Under the pieces are notes generated by a model. That model saw only the letters and a list, made by a program, of their open reading frames with translations. It did no database searches and was not told where the DNA came from. The position numbers and the translations under genes were made by a program. A stretch of DNA of 52,477 nt from Aeromonas caviae (GTDB lineage: Bacteria > Pseudomonadota > Gammaproteobacteria > Enterobacterales > Aeromonadaceae), in contig NZ_CDBK01000096.1 of assembly GCF_000819785.1 (NCBI RefSeq), positions 921-53,397 on the forward strand, read 5' to 3'. Within the stretch, counting starts at the first letter, position 1, and each line of letters begins with the position of its first letter. This document shows, piece after piece, positions 9,666 to 18,676 of this stretch.

Positions 9666-9875
9666 ATGCAGGCACCCGCCACCGGTCGCTACCGCCATTT
9701 CAAGGGGGGCTATTACCAGGTTCTGGCCCTGGCCTTGCACACCGAAACCCAGGAGCAGCTGGTGATCTATCAATCCGAACAGGATGGTCAGGTCTATGCC
9801 CGCCCCGTCGCCATGTTCATGGAGTGGATTGAACATCAGGGACAGGTGGTGAGCCGCTTCACGCCGGTGGCCTGA
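9666..9875 (+). CDS. DUF1653 domain-containing small protein
   Basis: A 69-residue protein made almost wholly of one DUF1653 domain. It begins with GRYRHFKGGYYQVL, continues through HTETQEQLVIYQ and ends with the family's VVSRFTPV. No catalytic residues are known for this family. I prefer the ATG at 9666, with GAGG seven bases upstream. An in-frame ATG at 9540 would add 42 residues that are very basic, rich in rare Arg codons and without a ribosome site. It is convergent with grxA, sharing a hairpin. Confidence 0.8.
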   Translation: MQAPATGRYRHFKGGYYQVLALALHTETQEQLVIYQSEQDGQVYARPVAMFMEWIEHQGQVVSRFTPVA

Positions 9876-9893
9876 GGCAGGTTTGGCGACATG

Positions 9894-9920
9894 AAAAAAG
9901 GCGCCAGAGGCGCCTTTTTT
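9894..9920. terminator. Bidirectional terminator, DUF1653 gene/grxA
   Basis: AAAAAAGGCGCC (9894-9905), loop AGA, and GGCGCCTTTTTT (9909-9920) serve both convergent genes. Confidence 0.93.
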
Positions 9921-9934
9921 CATGGTGTCGGGGC

Positions 9935-10192
9935 TTACAGACCCAGATTGGCTCTGGCATAGGCCTCAAAATCGGTGCAGCCGCCGATGTGCTGCTCATC
10001 CAGGAAGATCTGCGGCACAGTGGTGACCGGCTTGCCCGCCTTGGCGGCGAGATCGTCCTTGGTCAGCCCGGCCACGTTGATATCCACGTAGCGGAACTCG
10101 AAGTCATCGCGCTCCTCGGTCAGTTGCTCGGCAATCTGCTTGGCACGCACGCAATAGGGGCAACCGGGACGACCAAAAATCTCTACAAACAT
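9935..10192 (-). CDS. grxA: Glutaredoxin 1
   Basis: An 85-residue glutaredoxin of the GrxA type, the same length as E. coli Grx1. The dithiol active site CPYC is at residues 11-14, the cis-Pro motif TVPQIF lies at about 58-63, and the glutathione-binding GG is followed by CTDF at about 70-75. It reduces disulfides such as ribonucleotide reductase using glutathione. Unlike E. coli Grx1 (GGYTDF) there is a Cys in place of the Tyr after GG. It lies alone, convergent with the DUF1653 gene. Confidence 0.95.
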   Translation of the reverse strand: MFVEIFGRPGCPYCVRAKQIAEQLTEERDDFEFRYVDINVAGLTKDDLAAKAGKPVTTVPQIFLDEQHIGGCTDFEAYARANLGL

Positions 10193-10377
10193 CTTTTCTC
10201 TCCATTAAACAAGCCGTTGAAGAAGGCCATTGAGATGAGGCTGGGCACAGCATAGCCCTGGCACCCTGTCAGTCAAAGCTGAAAATAGCGATGCTTACGT
10301 TCGCCATCTCCGATTGCGCCCGCTGCTGATGACGGCGCCAGCGTCCCTGTTTCGCCCCAAGGCCGGGGAATCGGGCC

Positions 10378-10393
10378 GCCTTGCCGGCAAGGC
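10378..10393 (-). terminator. Palindrome downstream of dacB
   Basis: A perfect 16-base palindrome GCCTTGCCGGCAAGGC, flanked by GGGC/GCCC-like bases that extend the stem, lies just after the dacB stop. No T tract follows, so its terminator role is uncertain. Confidence 0.45.
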
Positions 10394-10405
10394 AGCCCGT
10401 CTGTC

Positions 10406-11839
10406 TCACTGCTCGACGATCTGGATGGGTTGCTGCTGGTAGATGCTCTCCAGCACGCCTTTTTCGAAGACGGTCCAGGGCCAGGGCGCCTTGCTGGCGC
10501 GGTAGCGCTCGTGGGTCGCCGGATCCTGGGAGAGACCGCGCTGGAACATCACGAAGGCCTTGCGCTGGCCACCGGCGGTGTCGATGAAACCGGCGAGGTT
10601 CGACGTACCTGTGATGGTACCGGTCTTGGCGTGCACCTTGTTCTTCATCATGGGAGCGGTGACGCTGCGTCGCCAGGCCAGGGTGCCGTCCACCTGGGAG
10701 CTTGGCAGCAGCTTGATGAAGTCGAGCTCGGCATCGTTCTTCTGGATGAAGTTAAGCACCGACAACATCTGGCGCGCGCTGATGAGATTGTGGGCGGAGA
10801 GGCCGGAGCCGTCGGCCAGGGTGGCGTTGCCAAGGTCAATGCCGTGCTTGGTCAGGATGGCGCGCACCGCCATGGTGCCGCTGCGATAGCTACCCGGCTT
10901 GTTGTAGTAGTGACGCCCCACGGTTTTGAGGAAGGTATCGGCGTAGAGGTTGTCGGACTTTTTCAACATCTTGGCGAGCATCACCGGCAGGGAGACAGAG
11001 TAGTGGGTCGCCAGGGTCTGGGCACCGACTGGGGCCTGATGGGTGACCCGCAGCAGGCCGTCGTGGCTGATCCCGGCGCGGTTCATGGCCCAGCGGATGT
11101 TGTCCCAGCCCCAGGCCTCCACGTCATGGATGGCAAAGCGCAGCCCTTGTGGCTCCTTGTTCGGGGTGATGCAGCCCTTGAGCTCGTAGAAGTTGCCCTT
11201 GGCCATGTCTACTTCCAGGGCGCAGAACTGACGCGCCATGTCGCCATAGCTCATCACCTCCACGTTGTCGGCGCCGATGCCGATGGGCACGCCGGTGGCC
11301 ACGTTGCCCACCGCAGGCTTGCCAATCTGGGTGGCGGTGATGGTGCCGTAGGCGCAGTTCTTGTCGATGATGACCGAGGAGACGGGAGCGGCGAAACAGA
11401 GGGTCTGATCCCCCCAGGACCAGCCGTTGCCACGCTCATAACCGTTGTAGGCACCGGTGTTGACATAGACGTTGCCCTGAATGCGGGTGACGCCCAACTG
11501 TTTGAACAGGGCAACCAGATCCATGCGCGACAGGGTCGGGTCGCCCACGAAGTTGATCCAGATGTCGCCGTTGATGGTGGTGCCCTGTTTGGCGCCGGGC
11601 TGGGCCTGGATGTCGGTGGCGAAGCGGAAGTCGGCGCCGAGTTCGAGGCGTGCAGCGAGCGCGGTGAGCACCTTCATGGTGGAGGCGGGGGCTATCATGT
11701 CATCGGCGTGACGGGCAAATTCCACCCCGTTGTTGCCCTGTACGATGACGGCGTACTGGCCCCCCTTGGGCGGGGTCAACGGGGCGGCGTGGACCGCCAG
11801 AGAAAAGAGAGCACAAAAACCAATCAACAGCCGCTGCAT
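10406..11839 (-). CDS. dacB: D-alanyl-D-alanine carboxypeptidase/endopeptidase (PBP4)
   Basis: A 477-residue periplasmic enzyme with a signal peptide (about 1-18, ending VHA). The three penicillin-binding motifs are present: Ser53-Thr-Met-Lys56 (SxxK, nucleophile Ser53), Ser295-Asp-Asn297 (SxN) and Lys405-Thr-Gly407 (KTG). The long insertion between SxxK and SxN is typical of class C PBP4. It trims D-Ala from pentapeptides and can cut D-Ala-mDAP cross-links during peptidoglycan maturation and recycling. It stands alone on the minus strand, upstream of grxA and downstream of radD. Confidence 0.96.
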   Translation of the reverse strand: MQRLLIGFCALFSLAVHAAPLTPPKGGQYAVIVQGNNGVEFARHADDMIAPASTMKVLTALAARLELGADFRFATDIQAQPGAKQGTTINGDIWINFVGDPTLSRMDLVALFKQLGVTRIQGNVYVNTGAYNGYERGNGWSWGDQTLCFAAPVSSVIIDKNCAYGTITATQIGKPAVGNVATGVPIGIGADNVEVMSYGDMARQFCALEVDMAKGNFYELKGCITPNKEPQGLRFAIHDVEAWGWDNIRWAMNRAGISHDGLLRVTHQAPVGAQTLATHYSVSLPVMLAKMLKKSDNLYADTFLKTVGRHYYNKPGSYRSGTMAVRAILTKHGIDLGNATLADGSGLSAHNLISARQMLSVLNFIQKNDAELDFIKLLPSSQVDGTLAWRRSVTAPMMKNKVHAKTGTITGTSNLAGFIDTAGGQRKAFVMFQRGLSQDPATHERYRASKAPWPWTVFEKGVLESIYQQQPIQIVEQ

Positions 11840-11861
11840 AGGATCCTCTAACTGAACGAAA

Positions 11862-11882
11862 GGGCGGCATCAGAAACCGCCC
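11862..11882 (-). terminator. Likely terminator after radD
   Basis: GGGCGG (11862-11867) and CCGCCC (11877-11882) form a short GC stem; on the minus strand it is followed by TTTC. It lies 45 bases past the radD stop. Confidence 0.6.
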
Positions 11883-11926
11883 CGATAATCAAACCGGGTG
11901 ACTGCCGGGTATCGCCTGCCATGGGG

Positions 11927-13687
11927 TCAGGCCGGGGCGTTGGCAGTCCGGTAACGCCCCTCGTAATCGAATATTTTTTCCTTCACCTGCCAGAAGCGTC
12001 CCGACTTGCGGGCGATGACGAAATCCGGGTGACGGAACTGGTCTGCCGCGAGCATCACGCTCGCCAGGGTCGTGAATTCGGGCTCCAGGCCCGGGGCGGG
12101 CCAATGATGACGCACAAAGCGTTGTTGAAACAAGCGCTGTGCACCCCGGGAGTGAAAGGGGAAGTACTCTGTCAGGGTCAGGCCATCCTCGTCGTGGTAG
12201 GTCACCTCCAGCCGCTCCCCCTGCTTGCCGCGCCCGGCACTCAGGGTCAAACCGGCGCAGCGGATCACCATGCAGTCCTTGAGATTGAGGGCTTCCTTGA
12301 GCTTGTCGTCAGGGTCCACCAGCAGCTGGTCACAGCTTTGGCAGCGACGGGCGGCGATGTCGTTTTCAGCGCCGCAACCTGGGCAGATCTTGGCGCGAAA
12401 GCGGTAGTCGCACTCCTCGCGGTTGCCCTCGTCATCTTCAAACAGTCCCTGACAGCGGCGGCCATAGTGCTCGATCACCTTGCCATCCTCGTCGGTCTTG
12501 CCCCAGAAGGTGTTGGCAAAGCCGCAGGCGGGGCAGGGCACCTGAACCGGCTCGGTGCCGGCGTGGGGCCTGGGCTCCCCCACTTCGGGGGCAAACAGGT
12601 TGAAGTTGTTGCCTGCGTAGTCGAGCACCAGGCAATCGCTCTTGCCGGGTGAGAGGCGCAGGCCCCGTCCCACAATCTGCTGATAGAGCGACACCGATTC
12701 GGTGGGACGCAGCATCACGATAAGGTCGACGTGGGGGGCATCAAAACCGGTGGTGAGCACCGCCACGTTGACCAGAAACTTGAGCTCGCGCGCCTTGAAG
12801 GCACTGATTAGAGCGTCGCGCTCCGGTCCCGGCGTCTCGCCGGTGACGAGGGCGGCCTGCTGGCCTCTGGCACCGAGCAGGCCATGAATTTCCCGGGCAT
12901 GCTCGACGGTGGCGGCGAAGATCATCACCCCCTGCCGGTCGGCCGCATACTCCAGCACCTGGCTCAGGATATGGGGGGTGACCCGCTCCTGGCGCTTGAT
13001 CTCGCCGTTGAGCTGCGCCTCGCTGAACAGGCCGTTCTCCCGCGGCACCAGCTTGCTGAAGTCGTAGTGGACGATGGGGGCGTCCACCAGGCGCGGCGGG
13101 GTCAGGTAGCCGTTTTTCACCATAAAGCGCAGGGGCAGTTCGAATACGCAGTCACCAAAGAGCCGCTCGCCGTGGCTCTTGACCATGCCGTGGTAGTGGC
13201 GCCGGTAGATCCAGCCCAGCCCCAGCCGATAGGGGGTGGCGGTGAGCCCGAGGATCTTGAGGGCAGGGTTGGCGGCCTTGAGATGCTCGATCACCTGGTG
13301 GTATTGGCTGTCGTCATCGAGCGAGACCCGGTGGCACTCGTCGATGATGAGCAGCGAAAAAGCCCCGTCGAAGGCATCCAGATTGCGTGCCACCGACTGC
13401 ACCGAGCCAAACACCACCTGGGCGCTCGCCTCCTTGCGATCCAGCCCGGCGGCGAAGATGTCGGCCTTGAGCCCCCACGCCTCGTACTTGGCGTGGTTCT
13501 GCTCCACCAGCTCCTTGACGTGGGCCAGCACCAGCACCCGGCCGCGCGCCTTGCGGGCCAGTTCGGCAATCACCAGACTCTTGCCGGCCCCGGTGGGCAG
13601 TACCACCACGGCGGGATCCGGGTGTTTGCGAAAGTGGCTGATGACGGCGTTGACGGCGTCGGTCTGATAGGGTCTGAGAACGAACAT
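11927..13687 (-). CDS. radD: RadD (YejH) superfamily 2 DNA repair ATPase
   Basis: A 586-residue SF2 helicase-like ATPase, the same length as E. coli RadD and similar throughout. Motif I PTGAGKS is at 31-37, followed by DECH (motif II), the [11 protein letters not shown] segment (motif III) and [11 protein letters not shown] (motif VI) near 340. The C-terminal third contains a set of Cys pairs (CPAC, CQG, CPGC, CQSC) that form zinc-finger-like sites, as in RadD. RadD stimulates RecA-mediated strand exchange and acts in double-strand break repair with SSB. It is a single-gene unit. Confidence 0.95.
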   Translation of the reverse strand: MFVLRPYQTDAVNAVISHFRKHPDPAVVVLPTGAGKSLVIAELARKARGRVLVLAHVKELVEQNHAKYEAWGLKADIFAAGLDRKEASAQVVFGSVQSVARNLDAFDGAFSLLIIDECHRVSLDDDSQYHQVIEHLKAANPALKILGLTATPYRLGLGWIYRRHYHGMVKSHGERLFGDCVFELPLRFMVKNGYLTPPRLVDAPIVHYDFSKLVPRENGLFSEAQLNGEIKRQERVTPHILSQVLEYAADRQGVMIFAATVEHAREIHGLLGARGQQAALVTGETPGPERDALISAFKARELKFLVNVAVLTTGFDAPHVDLIVMLRPTESVSLYQQIVGRGLRLSPGKSDCLVLDYAGNNFNLFAPEVGEPRPHAGTEPVQVPCPACGFANTFWGKTDEDGKVIEHYGRRCQGLFEDDEGNREECDYRFRAKICPGCGAENDIAARRCQSCDQLLVDPDDKLKEALNLKDCMVIRCAGLTLSAGRGKQGERLEVTYHDEDGLTLTEYFPFHSRGAQRLFQQRFVRHHWPAPGLEPEFTTLASVMLAADQFRHPDFVIARKSGRFWQVKEKIFDYEGRYRTANAPA

Positions 13688-13770
13688 GGGGAACGGCTGT
13701 GGCGCAAGGTGGCGCCATTATAGGGATCTTGCGGGGAAAATGCAGTGAGGGGGCTCGTGCTGACAGGAAG

Positions 13771-13793
13771 CGGGCCGGCAAGATGCCGGCCCG
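13771..13793 (-). terminator. Hairpin after the HlyD-family gene
   Basis: CGGGCCGGCA (13771-13780), loop AGA, and TGCCGGCCCG (13784-13793) lie 16 bases beyond the stop of the HlyD-family gene. No T tract follows, so it is terminator-like only. Confidence 0.55.
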
Positions 13794-13808
13794 TGCAGGT
13801 CAGGGACC

Positions 13809-14846
13809 TCAGTGGAAGGGGAACAGGTAGTTGAGCCAGCTACCCATGCGCATCAGGATCTTGCGCATGATGGCCACGTGGTGGAAGTGCTCGGTATAGA
13901 TGGCGGCCTGACCGCTGGAGCCCGCGATCACCTGGTAGTTTGCCCACTCGGGATCGGTGATCTCGAGCACGATGGGCAGGCGACCCGGTACCTGGGCCGA
14001 GGTCTGATCGATAAGACCCGCCTGTGCCTGGATATTGCCCGGTGCCATGGCCGGGATAACGGACTGCACCTTGGCCTTGAAGATGCGACCCGGGATGCCG
14101 TCGAGCACGACTTCGGCCTCGTCACCCGCCTTGAGCCGCTGCATGCTGTTCTGCCAGAACCAGCCGACATAGGCATTGGCATCTTCATGAATGAAGGTCA
14201 TCACGGGGCGGAACATGAAGGGGGCGGCAATCATGCCCGGGCGCAATGCCAGTTGCACGACATGACCGTCACTCGGGGCGTAGACCACGGTCTGCTCCAG
14301 ATCGTACTTGGCGATGTTGAGCTGGGCACTCAGGTCATTGAGGGTCGCTTTCTGCTGATCTATCTGGGCGACGATGTCATCCACGTTGGCCTGGGTGACG
14401 TCGAGGTCGCGCTGTTTGCCGATGCCCCGTCGCATCAGCTCCTGGGCGCGATCCCTGTCCAGGCTGGCGGAGCGAAGGCGGGCGTCCAGAGCCTTCAGAA
14501 AATCGGTGTTGGAGGCGAGGCGCGCCGTCAGGCTGGCGACCTTCTCCTGGAAGGGCTCAGCGTCGATGCGAAACAGCACATCCCCTTTCTTGACCGGCTG
14601 GTTGGGCTTGACCGGGACGTCGGTGACACGCCCCTTGACCAGGGGCACGACCGGGGTGGAGACATAATAGTTGCGAGCCAGCTCGGAATAGGGGTGGTTG
14701 TAGTTCATCAGCATGATGAGTGTGCCGATGATGATGACGCCACCCAGCACGGCGGTCGGCACGGTCCACTTGTTGAGCGGGATCTTGAAGATCTTGAAAA
14801 TACCTATGCAGAGGGCCGTATAGGTGAGAATAAGTAGCAGGTCCAT
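13809..14846 (-). CDS. HlyD-family membrane fusion protein (YiaV/YibH-like)
   Basis: A 345-residue periplasmic adaptor. Two N-terminal hydrophobic segments (about 2-20 and 27-47) anchor it. A biotinyl-lipoyl half-motif follows (KGRVTDVPVKPNQPVKKGDVL area), then a coiled-coil hairpin (about 100-190), the second lipoyl half (YAPSDGHVVQLALRPG) and a beta-barrel part. It resembles E. coli YiaV and YibH, which are likewise encoded next to a DUF3302 protein. No outer-membrane or inner-membrane pump gene is adjacent, so the transported substance is unknown. It is 10 bases downstream of the DUF3302 gene and surely cotranscribed. Confidence 0.88.
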   Translation of the reverse strand: MDLLLILTYTALCIGIFKIFKIPLNKWTVPTAVLGGVIIIGTLIMLMNYNHPYSELARNYYVSTPVVPLVKGRVTDVPVKPNQPVKKGDVLFRIDAEPFQEKVASLTARLASNTDFLKALDARLRSASLDRDRAQELMRRGIGKQRDLDVTQANVDDIVAQIDQQKATLNDLSAQLNIAKYDLEQTVVYAPSDGHVVQLALRPGMIAAPFMFRPVMTFIHEDANAYVGWFWQNSMQRLKAGDEAEVVLDGIPGRIFKAKVQSVIPAMAPGNIQAQAGLIDQTSAQVPGRLPIVLEITDPEWANYQVIAGSSGQAAIYTEHFHHVAIMRKILMRMGSWLNYLFPFH

Positions 14847-14856
14847 GGGGCGTTAC

Positions 14857-15189
14857 CTATTTGTCGGTCTGTTCGAGCGTGGTCATGCGAGCCTGCAGTG
14901 CGGCCAGCTCCTCTTTGAGCGCGCTGATCTCGGTTTCGTCATGTTGCAGTCGTTGCGTGAAGCCCCAGCCGCGATCGGGGCGATAAATCGTGGCCCAGAT
15001 CCAGAGGAAGGGCCAGAGCACGTGCAGGGTGAACAGGCTGACCCAGCCTGCCACGTGAATGGCGTCCTGGTGGGGGTGATTACGGTGCTTGGCAATTTCA
15101 TATGGAATATCGTGAATGACGATAATGCCATAGAACATGACCAAGACGACAAACACCAGGATCCCCAGGGCAATGTAGTCAAGTACCAT
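14857..15189 (-). CDS. DUF3302 inner-membrane protein (YiaW/YibI-like)
   Basis: A 110-residue protein with two membrane helices (about 6-26 and 47-70). The conserved stretch HDIPYEIAKHRNHPH and the pair HVAGWVSLFTLH/WPFLWIWA are the hallmarks of DUF3302. A short coiled coil (about 83-108) ends the protein. In E. coli the family members YiaW and YibI pair with HlyD-type proteins YiaV and YibH, as here. Function is unknown; a role as the membrane partner of the adaptor is inference. It is the first gene of the two-gene minus-strand operon. Confidence 0.9.
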   Translation of the reverse strand: MVLDYIALGILVFVVLVMFYGIIVIHDIPYEIAKHRNHPHQDAIHVAGWVSLFTLHVLWPFLWIWATIYRPDRGWGFTQRLQHDETEISALKEELAALQARMTTLEQTDK

Positions 15190-15405
15190 CGATTTCTCCC
15201 GTCTGAGTCGCTAACAATGCTTCGATTGTCGAGTCGAGGCTTCGGCAATAATGACAGCATATGCCGTCGGTGCAAGTCTGCAATCGGAGAGTTGGTGTGG
15301 CGGTACAGGCATGGTTCATCGGTTGCTCATTTAACACACAAAATTGATTTGGTTAGATAAAATCAAACAGCAATGGATGCCCGGGCAAGGTGAGAGGTGA
15401 ACCTG

Positions 15406-17049
15406 ATGAACGAATGGTGCAGTGGCAAAGGATGGCGGCTTGGCCTGTTGCTGATCTGCCTGTTGTGGTCCCGCCTCGGCTGGACCGCCGAACCCAGAAT
15501 GGAGCCCAATGAGCAGGAGCGGGCACAGACCCTGGTCCTGCTTCATGAACCCATCGTCATGCTGACGGCTAAATATGGCAACCTGGATGGGGCGGCCAGG
15601 GTACGGCTGGCCCATGAGCGAGTTCAGCGGATGGAGCCAAGCGACCTCATGACGCCTGTGGCCGTGACGAAAGGCAGCCGGCACGGCCAGGAGAGCCGGG
15701 AGTTTCTGGTCAATGGCAAGCGCATTCTGGTGCTGCTGGAAGGGGACCTGGATGAATTCGACGAGCTGACCCTGGATCAGGCGGCCGAGCGCGTCCGGCA
15801 TCGGCTCGACGGCGTGCGCATCAAGTATCTCGAGCTGCACTCGACCCCCTATCTGGTTAAGGCCGTCGGCTTGGCGGTGGTGGCCAGCCTGATCTTCTTC
15901 GGCCTCATCTGGCTGTTGCAGCGGGGGCATCGGCGAGTCAGAAAGTGGCTGGCCAACCGCCTGTTGCTGCAGAAGGGGCTGGTCCCCCACTCCTGGCGCC
16001 AGGTCACCGGGAATGTCGAGGTCCGCATGCTCGGCCTCATCACGCTGCTGCTCATCTTCATGCTCACCTATGGCTGGCTGACCTATGTGCTCGGCCTGTT
16101 CCCCCAGACCCGGGCCTGGAGCGATCAGCTTGGGGAATCCCTGTTTGCCCTGTGTGGCGACATGCTGGAGGGCATGATTGCCGCCATGCCCGGTCTGGTA
16201 ACCGTGCTGCTTATCGTGGTCATCACCCGTTTCTTCATCAAGATGCTGGCCATCCTCTTCGACCGCATCGAGCGTGGCCAGTTCCGGGTGCAGGGGTTGC
16301 ACGCCGAGACAATTGGCGCCACCCGGCGGCTGCTGTCAGTGGTGATCTGGCTGTTTGCCCTGACGGTGGCCTACCCCTATCTGCCGGGGGCGGATTCCGA
16401 TGCCTTCAAGGGGATCAGCGTCTTCTTCGGTCTGATGGTGACACTGGGATCGGCCGGTATCATGAACCATGCCATGAGCGGCCTGGTGCTCATCTACTCC
16501 CGTGCACTGCGGCCAGGGGATCTGGTGCAGATCGGCGAGGTGGAGGGGATGGTGAGCGAGCTCAATGCCCTCTCGACCAAGCTGGTGACGCGCCAGGATC
16601 ACGAGGTCACGCTGCCCAATGCAGTGGTGGTGGGGGGCAAGGTGGTGAACCTGACACGGCTGGCGGGCGAGAAGGGGGTGGCCCTGCTGACCAAGGTAAC
16701 CATCGGTTATGACACCCCCTGGCGTCAGGTACATGCCATGCTGGAGCTGGCGGCGCGACGCTGCACCCGGCTCAATCAGGATGAAGCTCCCCTGGTGCGG
16801 CAGTTGAATCTGCAGGATTGGTATGTGGAGTACGAGTTGCAGGTAAGAATGAAGGCGAACGAACTCCCTGCGATGGTCAAGACGGAGCTCCATGGCCATA
16901 TTCAGGATGTCTTCAACGAGTTCGGGGTGCAGATCATGTCCCCCAACTTCATTGCCCAGCCGGAACAGGCTGTGCTGGTGGCCAGGGAGCAGTGGTATCA
17001 GGCGCCGGCCCGGGCGCCCGATCCCGCCGAGCCCCCCGTCAGGGAGTGA
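15406..17049 (+). CDS. MscS-family mechanosensitive ion channel
   Basis: A 547-residue channel with a signal-like N-terminal helix (about 7-27), a periplasmic region (about 28-145), some four further membrane helices, and a C-terminal MscS core. The pore-lining helix is in GLMVTLGSAGIMNHAMSG (about 345-362). It is followed by the beta domain signature RALRPGDLVQIGEVEG and by VTLPNAVVV. I chose the ATG at 15406, with GAGG eight bases upstream, over the in-frame GTG at 15397 that overlaps this ribosome site. Such channels release solutes on hypo-osmotic shock. Just upstream are a TAAAAT -10-like box and an inverted repeat TTGATTT/AAATCAA (15344-15366). Confidence 0.9.
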   Translation: MNEWCSGKGWRLGLLLICLLWSRLGWTAEPRMEPNEQERAQTLVLLHEPIVMLTAKYGNLDGAARVRLAHERVQRMEPSDLMTPVAVTKGSRHGQESREFLVNGKRILVLLEGDLDEFDELTLDQAAERVRHRLDGVRIKYLELHSTPYLVKAVGLAVVASLIFFGLIWLLQRGHRRVRKWLANRLLLQKGLVPHSWRQVTGNVEVRMLGLITLLLIFMLTYGWLTYVLGLFPQTRAWSDQLGESLFALCGDMLEGMIAAMPGLVTVLLIVVITRFFIKMLAILFDRIERGQFRVQGLHAETIGATRRLLSVVIWLFALTVAYPYLPGADSDAFKGISVFFGLMVTLGSAGIMNHAMSGLVLIYSRALRPGDLVQIGEVEGMVSELNALSTKLVTRQDHEVTLPNAVVVGGKVVNLTRLAGEKGVALLTKVTIGYDTPWRQVHAMLELAARRCTRLNQDEAPLVRQLNLQDWYVEYELQVRMKANELPAMVKTELHGHIQDVFNEFGVQIMSPNFIAQPEQAVLVAREQWYQAPARAPDPAEPPVRE

Positions 17050-17060
17050 CCACAAAAAGC

Positions 17061-17088
17061 AGAGGCCCGGCAGCAATGCCGGGCCTCT
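17061..17088. terminator. Hairpin between convergent mscS-type and cstA-type genes
   Basis: AGAGGCCCGGCA (17061-17072), loop GCAA, and TGCCGGGCCTCT (17077-17088). On the minus strand a run of T follows after two bases. Confidence 0.82.
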
Positions 17089-17111
17089 TGTCATGAAGAG
17101 AAGCTGATGCC

Positions 17112-18533
17112 TCAGCTCTCCTTGGCCTCTCTCAGTTGGGAGGGCCTGAATTTCACCAGGAAGGCGAGGGTGATGAGGGCGGTGCTCACCAGACCGATGA
17201 TGGTGGAGACATTCATCTCGAGGCCGAAACCGATTGGGGCGTTGGCCAGGTAGGTGATGACCACTGCGGTCATGAAGATGGCGGGAATGGTGCATACCCA
17301 GTGCAGCTTGCCTTCCTTGATGAGGTAGGCGGCCGCAGCCCACAGCATGATGACGGCGGTGGTCTGGTTGGCCCAGCCGAAGTAGCGCCAGATCACCCCG
17401 AACTCGGCCTTGGAGATGATGAAGCCAAGGATGAACATGGGGATGGCGATGAGCAGACGCTTGGCCATGGGCTTCTGGGTCAGGTTCAGGAAGTCCGCCA
17501 CGATGAGGCGGGCGCTGCGAAATGCGGTGTCACCGGAGGTGATGGGCAGGATCACCACGCCGAGGATCGCCAGGATGCCGCCCACGGTACCGAGCAGGCT
17601 GGTGGAGACTTCGTGCACCACGGCAGAGGGGCCGCCGCTGGCCAGGGTGGCGTTGAGTGCCTCGGTGCTGTCGTAGAAGGAGAGACCCAGGGTGCACCAG
17701 ATGAGGGCGATGATGCCTTCCCCTATCATGGCCCCGTAGAAGATGAAGCGACCGGAGCTCTCGTTCTGCATGCAGCGCGCCATCAGCGGGGACTGGGTGG
17801 CGTGGAAACCGGAGACGGCACCACAGGCGATGGTGATGAACAGCAGCGGCCAGAGCGGCAGGTCCGTCGGGTGCAGGTTGGAGAAGTCCATCCCGGTGTT
17901 GTAGAAGCCCTTGCCGGAGACGATGAGGCCGATGATGAGGCCGACCGACATGAACACCAGCAGCGCGCCGAAGATGGGGTAGAAGCGACCGATGATCTTG
18001 TCGATGGGGACGATGGTCGCGAGGATGTAGTAGGCGAAGATGGCCGCAATCCAGTAGACCAGATCGGTGGAGGTGAGGTTGGCGAGCAGGCCCGCCGGGC
18101 TCAGGACGAAGACCACGCCCACCAGCATCAGGAGCACCACGGCAAAGAGGTTCATGAAGTGCTTGGCGGCGGTGCCCAGGTGCTCACCGACCACGGTCGG
18201 CACCGAGGCGCCTCTGGCGCGTACCGACAGCATGCCGGAGAAGTAGTCGTGGACCGCACCGGCGAAGATGCAGCCAAAGACGATCCAGAGCATGGCGACC
18301 GGACCATAGAGGGCACCCAGGATGGGGCCGAAGATGGGGCCGACGCCTGCGATGTTGAGCAGTTGAACCAGGTAGACCTTCTTGTCCGACATGGGGACAT
18401 AGTCCACCCCGTCCGCCATGGTGATGGCGGGGGTCTTCAACTCGGGTTTGGGCCCGAATATCCGTTCGATGAATTTGCCGTATACGAAGTAGCCGGCTAT
18501 CAACAAGCCGACACAGAGGAAGAACCAGATCAT
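17112..18533 (-). CDS. CstA-family (peptide/pyruvate) transporter, short form; likely target of BtsSR
   Basis: A 473-residue transporter with about 13 membrane helices of the carbon starvation CstA family. Family segments include LLNIAGVGPIFGPILGALYG (about 58-77), FAGAVHDYFSGM, SGFHATQSP and SGDTAFRSARL. It is shorter than E. coli CstA (701) or BtsT (716), which carry extra C-terminal helices; short members are a known subgroup. CstA proteins take up peptides or pyruvate. Its position right after btsS-btsR, with a BtsR-type repeat 82 bases before the ATG, makes pyruvate uptake the best guess, as for E. coli BtsT. That assignment is inference. Confidence 0.88.
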   Translation of the reverse strand: MIWFFLCVGLLIAGYFVYGKFIERIFGPKPELKTPAITMADGVDYVPMSDKKVYLVQLLNIAGVGPIFGPILGALYGPVAMLWIVFGCIFAGAVHDYFSGMLSVRARGASVPTVVGEHLGTAAKHFMNLFAVVLLMLVGVVFVLSPAGLLANLTSTDLVYWIAAIFAYYILATIVPIDKIIGRFYPIFGALLVFMSVGLIIGLIVSGKGFYNTGMDFSNLHPTDLPLWPLLFITIACGAVSGFHATQSPLMARCMQNESSGRFIFYGAMIGEGIIALIWCTLGLSFYDSTEALNATLASGGPSAVVHEVSTSLLGTVGGILAILGVVILPITSGDTAFRSARLIVADFLNLTQKPMAKRLLIAIPMFILGFIISKAEFGVIWRYFGWANQTTAVIMLWAAAAYLIKEGKLHWVCTIPAIFMTAVVITYLANAPIGFGLEMNVSTIIGLVSTALITLAFLVKFRPSQLREAKES

Positions 18534-18614
18534 TGCTACGCTCCTGCTTTGTTATTTTTGGTGTGCGCAGCCAGTGTAGGGGGGGACTTCTGTTAACGGC
18601 AGGTGAAAGGGGGT

Positions 18615-18641
18615 GAGCGGCGACATGGCGACCCGAGCGGT
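18615..18641 (-). promoter_or_regulatory. Candidate BtsR binding site upstream of the CstA-family gene
   Basis: Read on the minus strand there is ACCGCTC (18641-18635), a 13-base spacer, and GCCGCTC (18621-18615). E. coli BtsR (YehT) recognises ACC(G/A)CT(C/T) repeated with a 13-base spacer in the btsT promoter, so spacing is exact and 13 of 14 motif bases fit. It lies 82-108 bases before the transporter start codon. A weak -10-like TACACT is at 18578-18573 on the same strand. Confidence 0.7.
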
Positions 18642-18676
18642 TGTCCGCTGTGATCCGGCGCACATCGCGCCCCGCT

